Source: Candidatus Thiomargarita nelsonii (lineage in GTDB: Bacteria; Pseudomonadota; Gammaproteobacteria; Beggiatoales; Beggiatoaceae). From it: a DNA stretch of 54,751 nucleotides. Within the stretch, counting starts at the first letter, position 1; each line of letters starts with the position of its first letter. The notes beneath the pieces were generated by a model. It was not told the DNA's origin and ran no database searches. It saw only the letters and a program-made list of their open reading frames with translations. Below, piece by piece: positions 8,129-16,027 of the stretch. The stretch is from the NCBI GenBank assembly GCA_000785145.2, contig JSZA02000030.1:1-54751 (forward strand). Direction: 5' to 3'. The position numbers were made by a program, and so were the translations under genes.

Positions 8129-9358
8129 TTAGACTGAATAATTCCAAACAACCGTTTGGCCTCTCAGTAGTAATTGACAATCATCCGGTTTTGCACTACC
8201 GGGTTCGCCTTTAACACGCGCAAATGCTAATCGACCGTTACTGTAAATAGAGTTGATTTGTTTAGTCCATTTGTCTTTAACACGCACGATTGAGCCTTTA
8301 CGGAATCCGTCTAATTCGGCGTTAACCTGATATGGCACACGTCCCTTACCTTTTTGTGGAAGTGAGTGGTAACGTCGTCTGGTTTGTCGGGGTCTAAACT
8401 TAATCGTATAAAAATTCTCACGATGATAGGGTACCACTGTTCGCCTATCTAAGGTTGCCACACAAAGAGCATCAACATCATGATCTTTAGGTAAATCTAA
8501 AGATTTTCTGAACGACGCGGTTTGGTAACCAAACACTTTGAAAACCGGTGCAACAGTTTCTAAACGTTTGTAAATCAACGATTTACCTTGCATTGTTCTT
8601 TGGGCTATCTGGTCTTTCAAACCACTTACACCATCGACATCAAGGGTGATTTGACCAGAATGTACTTTTTTATGACATTGTTGACAAAGTGTTATCAAGT
8701 TCTTGATCGTATCTTTACCACCTTGACATTGAGGCACTATATGATGTGCTTGAAGTTGAACCTTTTTTTTGCCACAAGAGACACATTGATATTTGTCCCG
8801 CATCAATGTGGCTATTCTAAGATTTTCATCTAAACGATTTGATTGTTGATACTCAGTACCAGTCAAATTCTGTTTGTTGAGACGAGCAATATCAACTTGC
8901 ACATCTTCAGCCACGATTCGACTGATGGGTAAAGGAATTTTATCCACAACCCTTACCACCTCATTGGCATTAGCGAAAATAGAAGGCGGCAGGCGTCCGC
9001 TGCGATTACTAGAAGCACGATTTAAAAATCGTTTGGGACGATACCAGATTTGGTCTCGTCTTTGACGACGATTACCACGTCTAGCTTTCATTTTATCTGT
9101 AATATCGGTGCGATGATTAATAATGCCAGAGAGTAAAATTTTCCCGTTACCTACATTGCATAAACCAGTGTGATGACTTCCTTTATCGATACCCAAGGTA
9201 ACAGCTTGCACATTTTCCTCACAGTCCCATTGCAATTGAATTGTGAAGGGACAACGATTAACGATTTTAGCTTTTCCATCGCGCAAAAGTTTTCTTGCCT
9301 TTGCTGGTTTGCAAGGCATTAACGGTTTACCATTTTTATTAATAACATAGACTAACAT
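8129..9358 (-). CDS. iscB: IscB RNA-guided RuvC-HNH nuclease (complete)
   Basis: The protein has 409 residues, the usual size for IscB, the IS200/IS605-associated ancestor of Cas9. The domains are in order. The N-terminal PLMP domain has KPLMP at 11-15. RuvC-I is TLGIDKGSHHTG with Asp58, and the Arg-rich bridge helix is RRGNRRQRRDQIWYRPKR (93-110). RuvC-II is RIVAEDVQ with Glu151. The HNH domain has CVSC (192-195), AHHIVP (His205-206), Asn220 and CQQCH (225-229). RuvC-III is KDHDVDALC with His293 and Asp296. All expected catalytic residues are present. A 200-300-bp structured non-coding stretch precedes it, as expected for an omega-RNA. No TnpA transposase is nearby, so the locus is a solo IscB. 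Confidence 0.93.
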   Translation of the reverse strand: MLVYVINKNGKPLMPCKPAKARKLLRDGKAKIVNRCPFTIQLQWDCEENVQAVTLGIDKGSHHTGLCNVGNGKILLSGIINHRTDITDKMKARRGNRRQRRDQIWYRPKRFLNRASSNRSGRLPPSIFANANEVVRVVDKIPLPISRIVAEDVQVDIARLNKQNLTGTEYQQSNRLDENLRIATLMRDKYQCVSCGKKKVQLQAHHIVPQCQGGKDTIKNLITLCQQCHKKVHSGQITLDVDGVSGLKDQIAQRTMQGKSLIYKRLETVAPVFKVFGYQTASFRKSLDLPKDHDVDALCVATLDRRTVVPYHRENFYTIKFRPRQTRRRYHSLPQKGKGRVPYQVNAELDGFRKGSIVRVKDKWTKQINSIYSNGRLAFARVKGEPGSAKPDDCQLLLRGQTVVWNYSV

Positions 9359-9360
9359 AA

Positions 9361-9590
9361 TATCTTTAGGAACTCCTGTTAGTGAGAGTGAAGTACTCCT
9401 TGTGGTCGTTAAAAAGGTTTTTTACATTTAACACACTTTCACGTTTCCGCTACCCTTAATGTTAAACCACAGAGCGACCGACTGGAATAACATCGGAAGG
9501 TGTGATGGCCGATCTAACTTCTGCTACTCTACTTACGTAACCCACTGTTAGCTCCATGCCTATAAACATCTATAGATTTAGGAACTATCT
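9361..9590 (-). ncRNA. Candidate omega-RNA for IscB
   Basis: The non-coding DNA directly 5' of iscB (minus strand, about 9590 to 9361) is where IscB guide RNAs are encoded. Visible potential stems are TTTAACA/TGTTAAA about 26 nt apart, GGTCG/CGACC or TGTGGT/ACCACA closing around it, and CTAAC/GTTAG farther 5'. A 10-bp direct repeat TTTAGGAACT (9365-9374 and 9577-9586) brackets the region. The guide would lie at the 5' end, near or beyond 9590. The limits, fold and guide are inferred; expression is unknown. Confidence 0.6.
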
Positions 9591-9650
9591 GTTTCATGTT
9601 TTTATTCCAATCTCAAAATTAAATAATTCGTGCAATCTAGTTAGAGTGTC

Positions 9651-10673
9651 TCAAGTTAATGCATATAATACCACAATACCAAGCAGAAGACCAAACGCGA
9701 TATTCACCAGCTTGAGCCAGAGGAATGCACGTCCTGACACTGCCAGCAGAGGAAGAGTGCCATGACCATCCTGTACGATAGAGTTAGCCAGCAGAATGGC
9801 AAAGGGAATAGTGCCTTGTGCGAACAGGGTGACAAATACTAGGTGTGGTCCCGATTCCGGAATGATCCCGACCAGCACAGCAATGACCAGTACAATATAG
9901 AGGTTGTCCTGAATCCATACTCCGATGTCCAGCCATGCCTCCATATAGTGGATTGCCAGCAAGGCGCCGAAGGTCCAGATAAATATTCTCATCAGGTGTC
10001 GCTTAACCACATGCTCCCACAGGTGCTGCTCCAAGAAATGGTCTGGAACGGTTATGATGATGAACAGGGCGAACCCAGCACCGACAGTGAATGTGATCTT
10101 TTTCCAGTCCCATTCTCCGGGTGCCAGTGTGCCCGTCGTCAACAAAAACAAAAAGCCTCCGACCAAGCTTATCAGCAGTACTCTGGAAAATGTGATTTGT
10201 TTTAGCTGATGAATGATGTCAGGTGCTGAAAAACAGTGGCAAAGGGTTTCTTGGTGCAATTCCAGCTCGTGGTCCTCCTTGGCCAGAAAACGCGCTGGTC
10301 TTTTGAACAGCCTATCCGTAAGCCAGCCGGCGACCACCGCAACGATGAATAAGATGAGTGACAGCCACAGAGCCTGTAGCGGAAACATAGAGAACATGAC
10401 GAATGCCTCATCGCCACTGGTTGCTATCATCGCCGCTACCAGTGCGCCGAAACCCACATTTCTGTGGGAATAGAGTGAAACAACAGTAAAAGCACCGAGA
10501 CAACCTGGTGTCACCCCCAGTAAAGCACCTAAGAAATACTGACCAAAGCGGCTTTTCCTGAGCTTTTGTTGCCATGCACCTCTGGTCTGTACGTTAATAT
10601 ACTCAATCAGCAGCATCATGATCAGTACGAAGCTGGTGATCATCAAAGCATGGTTCAGGACACTGATAATCAT
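9651..10673 (-). CDS. Putative 10-TM heavy-metal/manganese exporter (ArsP_2-like)
   Basis: This 340-residue inner-membrane protein has about ten hydrophobic segments in two halves. The signature stretches are MMLLIEYINVQTRG, LGALLGVTPGCLGAFTVVSLYSHR and ALVAAMIATSGDEAFVMFSMFP in the first half. GIIPESGPHLVFVTLFAQG and LANSIVQDGHGTLPLL are in the second. These match the family annotated as putative manganese transporter or 10-TM metal exporter. A cytoplasmic loop with HETL-CHCFS may bind metal. The substrate is not proven. It is the last gene of the minus-strand series that contains aldolase and the DUF89 gene. Confidence 0.75.
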   Translation of the reverse strand: MIISVLNHALMITSFVLIMMLLIEYINVQTRGAWQQKLRKSRFGQYFLGALLGVTPGCLGAFTVVSLYSHRNVGFGALVAAMIATSGDEAFVMFSMFPLQALWLSLILFIVAVVAGWLTDRLFKRPARFLAKEDHELELHQETLCHCFSAPDIIHQLKQITFSRVLLISLVGGFLFLLTTGTLAPGEWDWKKITFTVGAGFALFIIITVPDHFLEQHLWEHVVKRHLMRIFIWTFGALLAIHYMEAWLDIGVWIQDNLYIVLVIAVLVGIIPESGPHLVFVTLFAQGTIPFAILLANSIVQDGHGTLPLLAVSGRAFLWLKLVNIAFGLLLGIVVLYALT

Positions 10674-10706
10674 GGTTTTAGTCCTCTACAGGGCGTTAAT
10701 CTCATG

Positions 10707-10724
10707 TTAGTCCGCCGTTTGTTG
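10707..10724 (-). other. 18-bp remnant of the DUF89 gene 3' end
   Basis: The 18 bases TTAGTCCGCCGTTTGTTG are identical to 12025-12042, which encode the last residues QQTAD and stop of the DUF89 protein. Read on the minus strand, they give the same five codons and stop. The aldolase gene lies between the two copies, suggesting that it was inserted after the end of DUF89. With only 18 bp, chance cannot be fully excluded. Confidence 0.5.
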
Positions 10725-10744
10725 AATATTGGAAACCCCAGCGT

Positions 10745-11755
10745 CTATTCCATTTCTTTCGTATAATTACCATAACGTGCTGCTCCGTTACATTTAGCCC
10801 GATGGTAGAGTGCCTTTTGAACTAATGCTGCATTGCTGGCTTTTCCTTGCCAAGCGGCAATTGCTGGTTCTTGTAACGCCCGTCCATACGAGAAACTGAG
10901 TTCCCACGGATGCTGCCCTATCACATTCATCCTATTGAGGTTTTCCGTGGCCTGTTCTGGGCTTTGTCCGCCTGATAGGAATACGAGACCAGGTACGGAT
11001 GCTGGAACTGTTCGGCGCATACAGCGCACTGTCGCTTCTGCCACTTCATCGACGCTGGCTTGTCGCGGACAAGTTTTGCCAGAAATCACCATATTAGGTT
11101 TGAGTAGCATAGCCTCTAGTATCACGTTCTGCTCATGCAACTCGGCAAAAACACGTCTCAGTGTGAGCGTGGTGACATCTTCACAGCGTTCGATGTCATG
11201 CTTTCCATCCATCAAGACCTCCGGCTCAACGATGGGAACTAATTCCGCCTCTTGGCACAGTGCCGCGTAGCGGGCTAGGGCATGGGCATTAGCATCAATA
11301 CAAGCGCGGGTTGGAATTCCCTCGCCAATGGTGATCACCGCTCGCCACTTTGCAAACTGTGCGCCAAGTTCGCGGTATTCAATGAGACGGTCACGCAAAC
11401 CGTCAAGCCCCTCCGTGACTTTTTCGCTGTGGAAGCCAGCGAGAGCTTTCGCGCCCTTGTCAACTTTGATGCCCGGAATGATACCTTTGTTAGTAAGTAC
11501 CTTGGGAAATGGTGTGCCATCTTGGGCAATCTGGCGCAGGGTTTCATCAAATAGAATTACACCACTCACAAATTCCTCAAGCCCCTGTGTAGTAAACAGC
11601 ATTTCACGATATGACCTGCGGTTTTCCTCGGAGGAAGGGACGTTGATGCGATCAAAACGTTTTTTGATGGTCGGAGAACTCTCATCGGCAGCCAAGATAC
11701 CCTTGCCTGCATGGACGAGTGATTGAGCGATCTTCCCAAGTTTATAGGCTGTCAT
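10745..11755 (-). CDS. Fructose-bisphosphate aldolase, class I
   Basis: It cleaves or forms fructose 1,6-bisphosphate via a Schiff base, in glycolysis, gluconeogenesis or the Calvin cycle. The 336-residue protein is of the animal/plant-like class I type. It shows GKGILAADESSPTIKKRF at the N-terminus, VSGVILFDETL, FAKWRAVITIG, VEPEVL, the LLKPNMV motif carrying the Schiff-base Lys (about 219), LSGGQSPEQAT and a C-terminal tyrosine region. The ATG is preceded by a GGAGAGAC-like site. It lies between two copies of the DUF89 3' end and breaks what looks like a DUF89-exporter succession. Higher GC than the surrounding repeats is visible. Confidence 0.95.
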   Translation of the reverse strand: MTAYKLGKIAQSLVHAGKGILAADESSPTIKKRFDRINVPSSEENRRSYREMLFTTQGLEEFVSGVILFDETLRQIAQDGTPFPKVLTNKGIIPGIKVDKGAKALAGFHSEKVTEGLDGLRDRLIEYRELGAQFAKWRAVITIGEGIPTRACIDANAHALARYAALCQEAELVPIVEPEVLMDGKHDIERCEDVTTLTLRRVFAELHEQNVILEAMLLKPNMVISGKTCPRQASVDEVAEATVRCMRRTVPASVPGLVFLSGGQSPEQATENLNRMNVIGQHPWELSFSYGRALQEPAIAAWQGKASNAALVQKALYHRAKCNGAARYGNYTKEME

Positions 11756-12024
11756 AATTAATGTCTCTCCTGAAAATTTAATAGTTTAGTTAAACTTAAA
11801 CATCGTTCAGAAAATGAATATATTTTCTATTGCTTACCATCGCTCTGTCGCTAGCGCAACAGAACTATATTGATATTCCTAGAGGCAAACGACATACTCC
11901 GAAATTCCGTCTTATACTTTCCAAGCTTTTTAACTTTCGCCACACCGTTCTTGTAATTACCGCTAATGTGATCAACCAGCTTGGATTATTGTCACGAATC
12001 TGGTGTTATTTGTTGCCACGTCCC
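11756..12024. other. Intergenic, nothing recognised
   Basis: About 270 bp of AT-rich sequence lies between the DUF89 gene and the aldolase start. No gene, RNA or strong palindrome is seen. It presumably contains the aldolase promoter. Confidence 0.4.
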
Positions 12025-12873
12025 TTAGTCCGCCGTTTGTTGTTTCAGCACCACGCTTCCTTCTGCAACACCCATATCCTGAGCGATCACGCTGCATTTT
12101 GCCTGTAGCAGAAAGAATAGGGGAGCCTGGCTACTGCTCATGCTTTCGTAGTTAGCTTGACCCTTGGCGATGATTAGTTCTGCCTGTTCAAAGTATTTGC
12201 GGAAAATGTCTGAACACTGATCAAGCAAAGTGCCAGGTGCTTCTGACCCGTTGTCGATGATCTCTGCCACCTGAACAATTCCTGCGGCAACGGCATCTTC
12301 ACGGGTTGCATCGTTAATGATCGGGCCGGCCTTGACCACATAGGTGACAGGTTGCTCAAGTGTCTCGATCAGCACCCGGTCAAAAACAGTCTCACCGGCA
12401 TTGTCAGCAAGGTAGAGGATGGAATTACTCTCCGCCAGTGAGGCACGTAATGATGCCAGATCGTTGAGGGCAAATTCTTGTGTCAGGACACGATCCAGTG
12501 TTGCCTCCAAATCGTAGCTCTCGGCAATCCCAAGGTCGATGATGTTGCCGGCGATGGCGATACGCACTGCTATTTCCAGTGGGTCTGATGCTTGGCTGAC
12601 CTTTTCCTTCAATTTTGGATATAACGCCAGTGCTTGTTGTGTAGCTTCGTCCTTGGCCTGTCGGTAGGGATCGAAGCTATTTGTCTGCTGTTTAACTAGC
12701 TGATGGATTTTGTACGCCATCTGCGGTGGAGAGGCTTCGGCTGGCAAAGTGCGTAGTTTTTCCATGCTATCCAGAAGTATCCGCCGTTGTTGATCCTCTG
12801 AAGCCTCGGCGCGACGGGCGGCATTCAAAGCCTGTCGCAGGAAACATGGATAACAATCAAGGTAGGTTTTCAT
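12025..12873 (-). CDS. DUF89/ARMT1-like metal-dependent damage-control phosphatase
   Basis: The 282-residue protein shows the DUF89 signature. The N-terminal MKTYLDCYPCFLRQAL carries a CxxC pair typical of prokaryotic members, ILYLADNAGETVFD holds the metal-binding DNxGE motif, and LIIAKGQANYESM holds the substrate/metal loop. The family hydrolyses phosphate esters on damaged metabolites, and bacterial substrates are mostly unknown. In other genomes such genes sit near NifX/Mrp-type clusters, like the one upstream here. Remnants of a second copy of its 5' end (15141-15190) and 3' end (10707-10724) flank it. Confidence 0.85.
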   Translation of the reverse strand: MKTYLDCYPCFLRQALNAARRAEASEDQQRRILLDSMEKLRTLPAEASPPQMAYKIHQLVKQQTNSFDPYRQAKDEATQQALALYPKLKEKVSQASDPLEIAVRIAIAGNIIDLGIAESYDLEATLDRVLTQEFALNDLASLRASLAESNSILYLADNAGETVFDRVLIETLEQPVTYVVKAGPIINDATREDAVAAGIVQVAEIIDNGSEAPGTLLDQCSDIFRKYFEQAELIIAKGQANYESMSSSQAPLFFLLQAKCSVIAQDMGVAEGSVVLKQQTAD

Positions 12874-12884
12874 AATTCGTCAGG

Positions 12885-13070
12885 CTATTTCTTCTTAGCC
12901 CTTTTTGCCATCAAAAGTTCATGATGGTATGAGCCTTCCCTGAGCATTTTTGCGCCGCATTTAGGACACTTTTCATCTTGGCAGGGAATGCCGCGTCTGT
13001 GTTCCATTAGTGTTTCACATTTTGGACAGATACAATTTCCGCCCGTGCCCATATCGTGTCTGGGTTCCAT
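12885..13070 (-). CDS. Small cysteine-rich zinc-ribbon/ferredoxin-like protein
   Basis: This 61-residue protein has six cysteines (CICPKCETL..., IPCQDEKCPKCGAKML), giving two or three CxxC knuckles that could bind zinc or an Fe-S cluster. It ends in a basic AKRAKKK tail. Similar mini-proteins are known beside NifX/Mrp and DUF89 genes. It is 11 bp upstream of the DUF89 gene on the same strand, so co-transcription is likely. A GGAG site lies before the ATG. Confidence 0.7.
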   Translation of the reverse strand: MEPRHDMGTGGNCICPKCETLMEHRRGIPCQDEKCPKCGAKMLREGSYHHELLMAKRAKKK

Positions 13071-13224
13071 TACTTTCTCCTGTTTAAACTTTTTAGTTAG
13101 TTCTTGTCTTATTGCCTTTAATTTTCGCTACAACTTACGCTATTAATCACACTTGGGAGTTGTAAATAAATAACTCATAGGTTTCTGGATATAAAAATTG
13201 AAGTATTTGCTTATACCCTTCTTC

Positions 13225-14127
13225 TTAAGGGCATAAATTGGTTGAAGTTAAATATTCGTAGCCGTCCGTTTTTTGAATAAGCCGACAGAATCGGTACGAA
13301 ATATTCGATACCCGCACTGTTCCGGTAGAAATATCAAAACTCCCACTGGCTCTGACCATAACACGCCCAACATACGTGCCTATCTTTTTCCCCTTAGTCA
13401 CAATGGCTTTTACAATATCGCCGGTTTGAAAGCCTTTGACCCGCTTCTGCTTTTTAGGGCTAGTTCTCGGAAAGCCGTCTTGATTCATACTGCACTTCTG
13501 CCTTGAACCACGTCCCTTAGCTGTGATAATCAGAGGTGTTATCGTTTTCGGTATAAAAACTTCGCCACCGCTTTCCCCTACACAGGCTGCATCTATCCAA
13601 TGGTCTTTTGGATACTTTTGTTTGGTGCGATTAAATTTTGTTCTACCACCGCTTGAGAACGTAATAGGTAGACCAAAGTTGTTTAAAACATTGCCAATCG
13701 TGTAGCGGGTAGCATTGACTGCCGCTGCGTCTTTCAAGGGTGCTTTCGCTTGTGCTTGAAACGAAGTAACGGAGCTTGCGACGTTCATTTTCTTCAAACG
13801 TTTGGGTTTGCGCTTCAAGAATTTTTTAATATCCTTATTGCCCTTCTTTTGGTTGCACTTGGTACAGGCCAAGGTCAGGTTGGATACTCGATCACTACCT
13901 CCTTTGCTACGAGCTTGAATATGCTCAACTTCAAGCGGTACATTTTTAGCACCACAATAAACACATTCGCGGCCCCATTTTTCTAGTAAATACTCGCGCA
14001 ATTCATAGCCGGCAAGTTCACCTTGTTGATATTCGACACCCGATATTTCAGGTTTTTGCAGTTTCTGAGTGTCAAATCTGACCGTCTCTACCGCTATTTG
14101 AGTAAGCGGTACCAACCGATCCAGCTT
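13225..14127 (-). pseudogene. IscB nuclease, 5'-truncated
   Basis: The remaining protein contains RuvC-II (IAVETVRFDTQKL), the classic segment PEISGVEYQQGELAGYELREY, and an HNH domain (CVYC, EVEHIQARSKGG, N, CTKCN). RuvC-III (KDHWIDAACVG) and a basic C-terminal domain (GFQTGDIVKAIV) follow. The PLMP domain, RuvC-I aspartate and bridge helix are absent, so it cannot form a complete RuvC site. The in-frame codons run up to LKLDRLVPL and then hit the truncated DsrC-like gene: the junction is at about 14126-14130. No omega-RNA region survives upstream. It is only distantly similar to the iscB at 8129-9358. Confidence 0.88.
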
Positions 14128-14446
14128 AAGCTAATTTCTGTATTGGTCCATGAGGAAACATTTCATAAAGAAATGATTTATACTCTTCGGCATCGGAAAA
14201 ACTTTCACCAGGACGTTTCCCTAAATCGTTAATGATGTCATTCATACTTGGAGATTTCTGATGTTCATCAAAATATTCTCTAAAGAAATGTACCAGTCCA
14301 ATTGCCGTTTCACTTAATGCCTGATGCCCATCGCCTTCGTGCTGCTTTATGAGGGTTTCCATGACATCGGTATCCCAATCATTGCTATCAATAAGATAAC
14401 CTTCATGATCGGTTTCTATGGTTTTGCCGTTTACTTCTATAGACAT
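14126..14446 (-). CDS. TusE/DsrC-family sulfur-relay-like protein lacking the C-terminal cysteine arm
   Basis: This 106-residue protein begins MSIEVNGKTIETDHEGYLIDSNDWD, a typical DsrC/TusE start. It keeps the LVHFFREYFDEHQKSPSM region and the YEMFPHGPIQK motif. Normal DsrC continues with the arm containing one or two redox cysteines (KACKIAGLPKPTGC-type). Here it ends in KLA and a stop that coincides with the junction to the truncated IscB. I therefore read it as truncated, although natural cysteine-less DsrC paralogues with regulatory roles exist. The ATG has a good AGAGACAATA-type site. Confidence 0.75.
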   Translation of the reverse strand: MSIEVNGKTIETDHEGYLIDSNDWDTDVMETLIKQHEGDGHQALSETAIGLVHFFREYFDEHQKSPSMNDIINDLGKRPGESFSDAEEYKSFLYEMFPHGPIQKLA

Positions 14447-14528
14447 ATTATTGTCTCTCCCGTTTATTAAGTGTGATCTAAGTCAAGATTATAAGCCTAA
14501 CGCCCGCTTGATTTTTTTGTTATATTTT

Positions 14529-14927
14529 TTAACTAAATATTGGCTCGTCATCATGCAACTTTACCCATTCAGCTTTATCGGGAGTATATACTTGAATTTG
14601 TGGTGCTAATTTTTCAGAATAACTATCCAGTGTGCCTAAAGCTAAAACTACATGTTTAGGAAAATGCTTACCATTGACAGAAAATACGGGAGTTCCACAA
14701 CACGAACAAAAGTTTTTGCTTGATTTTTCATTGGCTTGGTATTTAGTAAAAGCTTCACTTCCTTTTGTTATCGTAAATTGCTCAGATGGTACAACAACCC
14801 ATGTACTATAATCTGAGCCTTGTGATTTTCTGCACATACTGCAGTGACATTTTACTACCGTTTTTACTGGCAAGGTGAATTCCCATTGGACAGAACCGCA
14901 ATAACAACTTCCTTTTACTTCATTCAC
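14529..14927 (-). CDS. GFA-domain (DUF636) zinc protein
   Basis: This 132-residue member of the GFA (glutathione-dependent formaldehyde-activating enzyme-like) family shows the zinc ligands GSCYCGSVQWEF, CHCSMCRKSQGSDYSTW and FCSCCGTPVFS in the right order, followed by the ALGTLD strand. Most members have unproven activity, often linked to glutathione adducts. The start is followed immediately by the conserved strand. Between it and the DsrC-like gene are 80 bp. The region is AT-rich compared with the operon upstream. Confidence 0.88.
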   Translation of the reverse strand: MNEVKGSCYCGSVQWEFTLPVKTVVKCHCSMCRKSQGSDYSTWVVVPSEQFTITKGSEAFTKYQANEKSSKNFCSCCGTPVFSVNGKHFPKHVVLALGTLDSYSEKLAPQIQVYTPDKAEWVKLHDDEPIFS

Positions 14928-15140
14928 TTTATGACTCCTCTAGAATATAACTATATTATTATTAGGCAAACTTGCCAGCATATTCCTAGATATTATCCGA
15001 CAAATCAGGCAAGTTTACACTCATATTAATATTCTGTATTTTTGCCCTAAGATTTTATTATCTACTTTTCGATGTAATATTATTATATAATTGGGATATA
15101 AAATATATAAATCAAAAAATAAAAATGATAATTATCCGAA
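14928..15140. other. AT-rich intergenic region
   Basis: Very AT-rich sequence with no gene. It separates GFA from the 50-bp DUF89 remnant, and its composition contrasts sharply with the GC-rich operon that begins at 15200. It could hold the promoter of GFA. Confidence 0.4.
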
Positions 15141-15190
15141 TTCAAAGCCTGTCGCAGGAAACAGGGGTAGCAGTCAAGGTAGGTTTTCAT
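15141..15190 (-). pseudogene. 50-bp remnant of a DUF89 gene 5' end
   Basis: Read on the minus strand from the ATG at 15190, this gives MKTYLDCYPCFLRQAL, the exact N-terminus of the DUF89 protein at 12025-12873. There are four base differences, all at third codon positions and all silent. After codon 16-17 it runs into unrelated AT-rich DNA. It lies nine bases past the MBL gene stop, so the original operon probably continued MBL-DUF89. Confidence 0.85.
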
Positions 15191-15199
15191 ACAGAATAT

Positions 15200-16027
15200 T
15201 TACTCACTATAAAATAGGTGTCTTGTACCTGCTTCGGATTTATGAAAAGTGTCAGGGAACTGGTTTTTAAAATAGCATACTGCATCAAGACCAGTACAAT
15301 GGTTCGGTGCTAGATAGCGAATATTCATGCGATTCAGTGCATCACCGGTGAAGGCCAGACGTTCAGCCGAGGCGTGCAGCAGATGCATACCACCAATCAC
15401 GGCATGGATGGGTTTTTCTCCACGGCGAATGTATTCCAGCGTATTGACGACACCTGAGTGGCCACAACCTAGTAGAACAATCAGCCCTTGGGATGTTTCG
15501 ATAAACAGTGCTTGGTCATCGGGTAAGCCATCCGGCTGGGTGCGGTCAGAATCTTGATAGAAAGGGCCACCAGTATCCTCGATTTTGTGTGTGCGTGGAA
15601 TATTACCAGTGATATAGATACTAGGGATAATTTCAGTCGGGCCTTGGGTATAGATGAACTTTCTGACAAGGGCAGTGAGTTTTGCCGCATCGGCAAGCGG
15701 TGCGCCAATATCCCTTCCATTGCGGTTAAACTTAGGTGTCAGTGCTTGCGGATGGAGATAGAGGTCAACTGGTCCCGTCATCTCAAGGGCTTCAGAAAGG
15801 CCGCCGGCATGGTCATAGTGTCCATGACTGAGGATGATGGCCTCTACCGATTTCATAGATATGCCCAACTGTTCAGCGTTATGTCTCAATGCAAGCCCCT
15901 GTCCCGTATCGAACAACAAGCAATGGCCGTCAGCCTCAATAAAAAAGGCGAGTCCATGCTCACCCAGTAGCCCGGGATCGCTGGCTCTGTTTTCAACCAG
16001 TTGAGTGATGGTCAGTTTGTTAATCAT
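15200..16027 (-). CDS. MBL-fold metallo-hydrolase
   Basis: The 275-residue protein has the metallo-beta-lactamase fold. The metal site is SHGHYDHAGG (HxHxDH), with LLGCGHSGVVNTLEYI, IGGMHL and NHCTG supplying further ligands. The subfamily resembles those annotated as 7,8-dihydropterin-6-methyl-4-(beta-D-ribofuranosyl)-aminobenzene-5'-phosphate synthase-like hydrolases. The true substrate is unknown. Its start overlaps the stop of the preceding ATPase by 8 bp, so it is the last of the tightly coupled operon 18625-15200. Confidence 0.88.
   Translation of the reverse strand: MINKLTITQLVENRASDPGLLGEHGLAFFIEADGHCLLFDTGQGLALRHNAEQLGISMKSVEAIILSHGHYDHAGGLSEALEMTGPVDLYLHPQALTPKFNRNGRDIGAPLADAAKLTALVRKFIYTQGPTEIIPSIYITGNIPRTHKIEDTGGPFYQDSDRTQPDGLPDDQALFIETSQGLIVLLGCGHSGVVNTLEYIRRGEKPIHAVIGGMHLLHASAERLAFTGDALNRMNIRYLAPNHCTGLDAVCYFKNQFPDTFHKSEAGTRHLFYSE

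Noticed and set aside
8588..8833. Plus-strand frame within iscB
   Set aside because: No domain, no ribosome site. The minus-strand IscB explains the sequence.
9361..9650. The region upstream of IscB as a riboswitch
   Set aside because: No known riboswitch pattern is seen, and its place fits an omega-RNA better.
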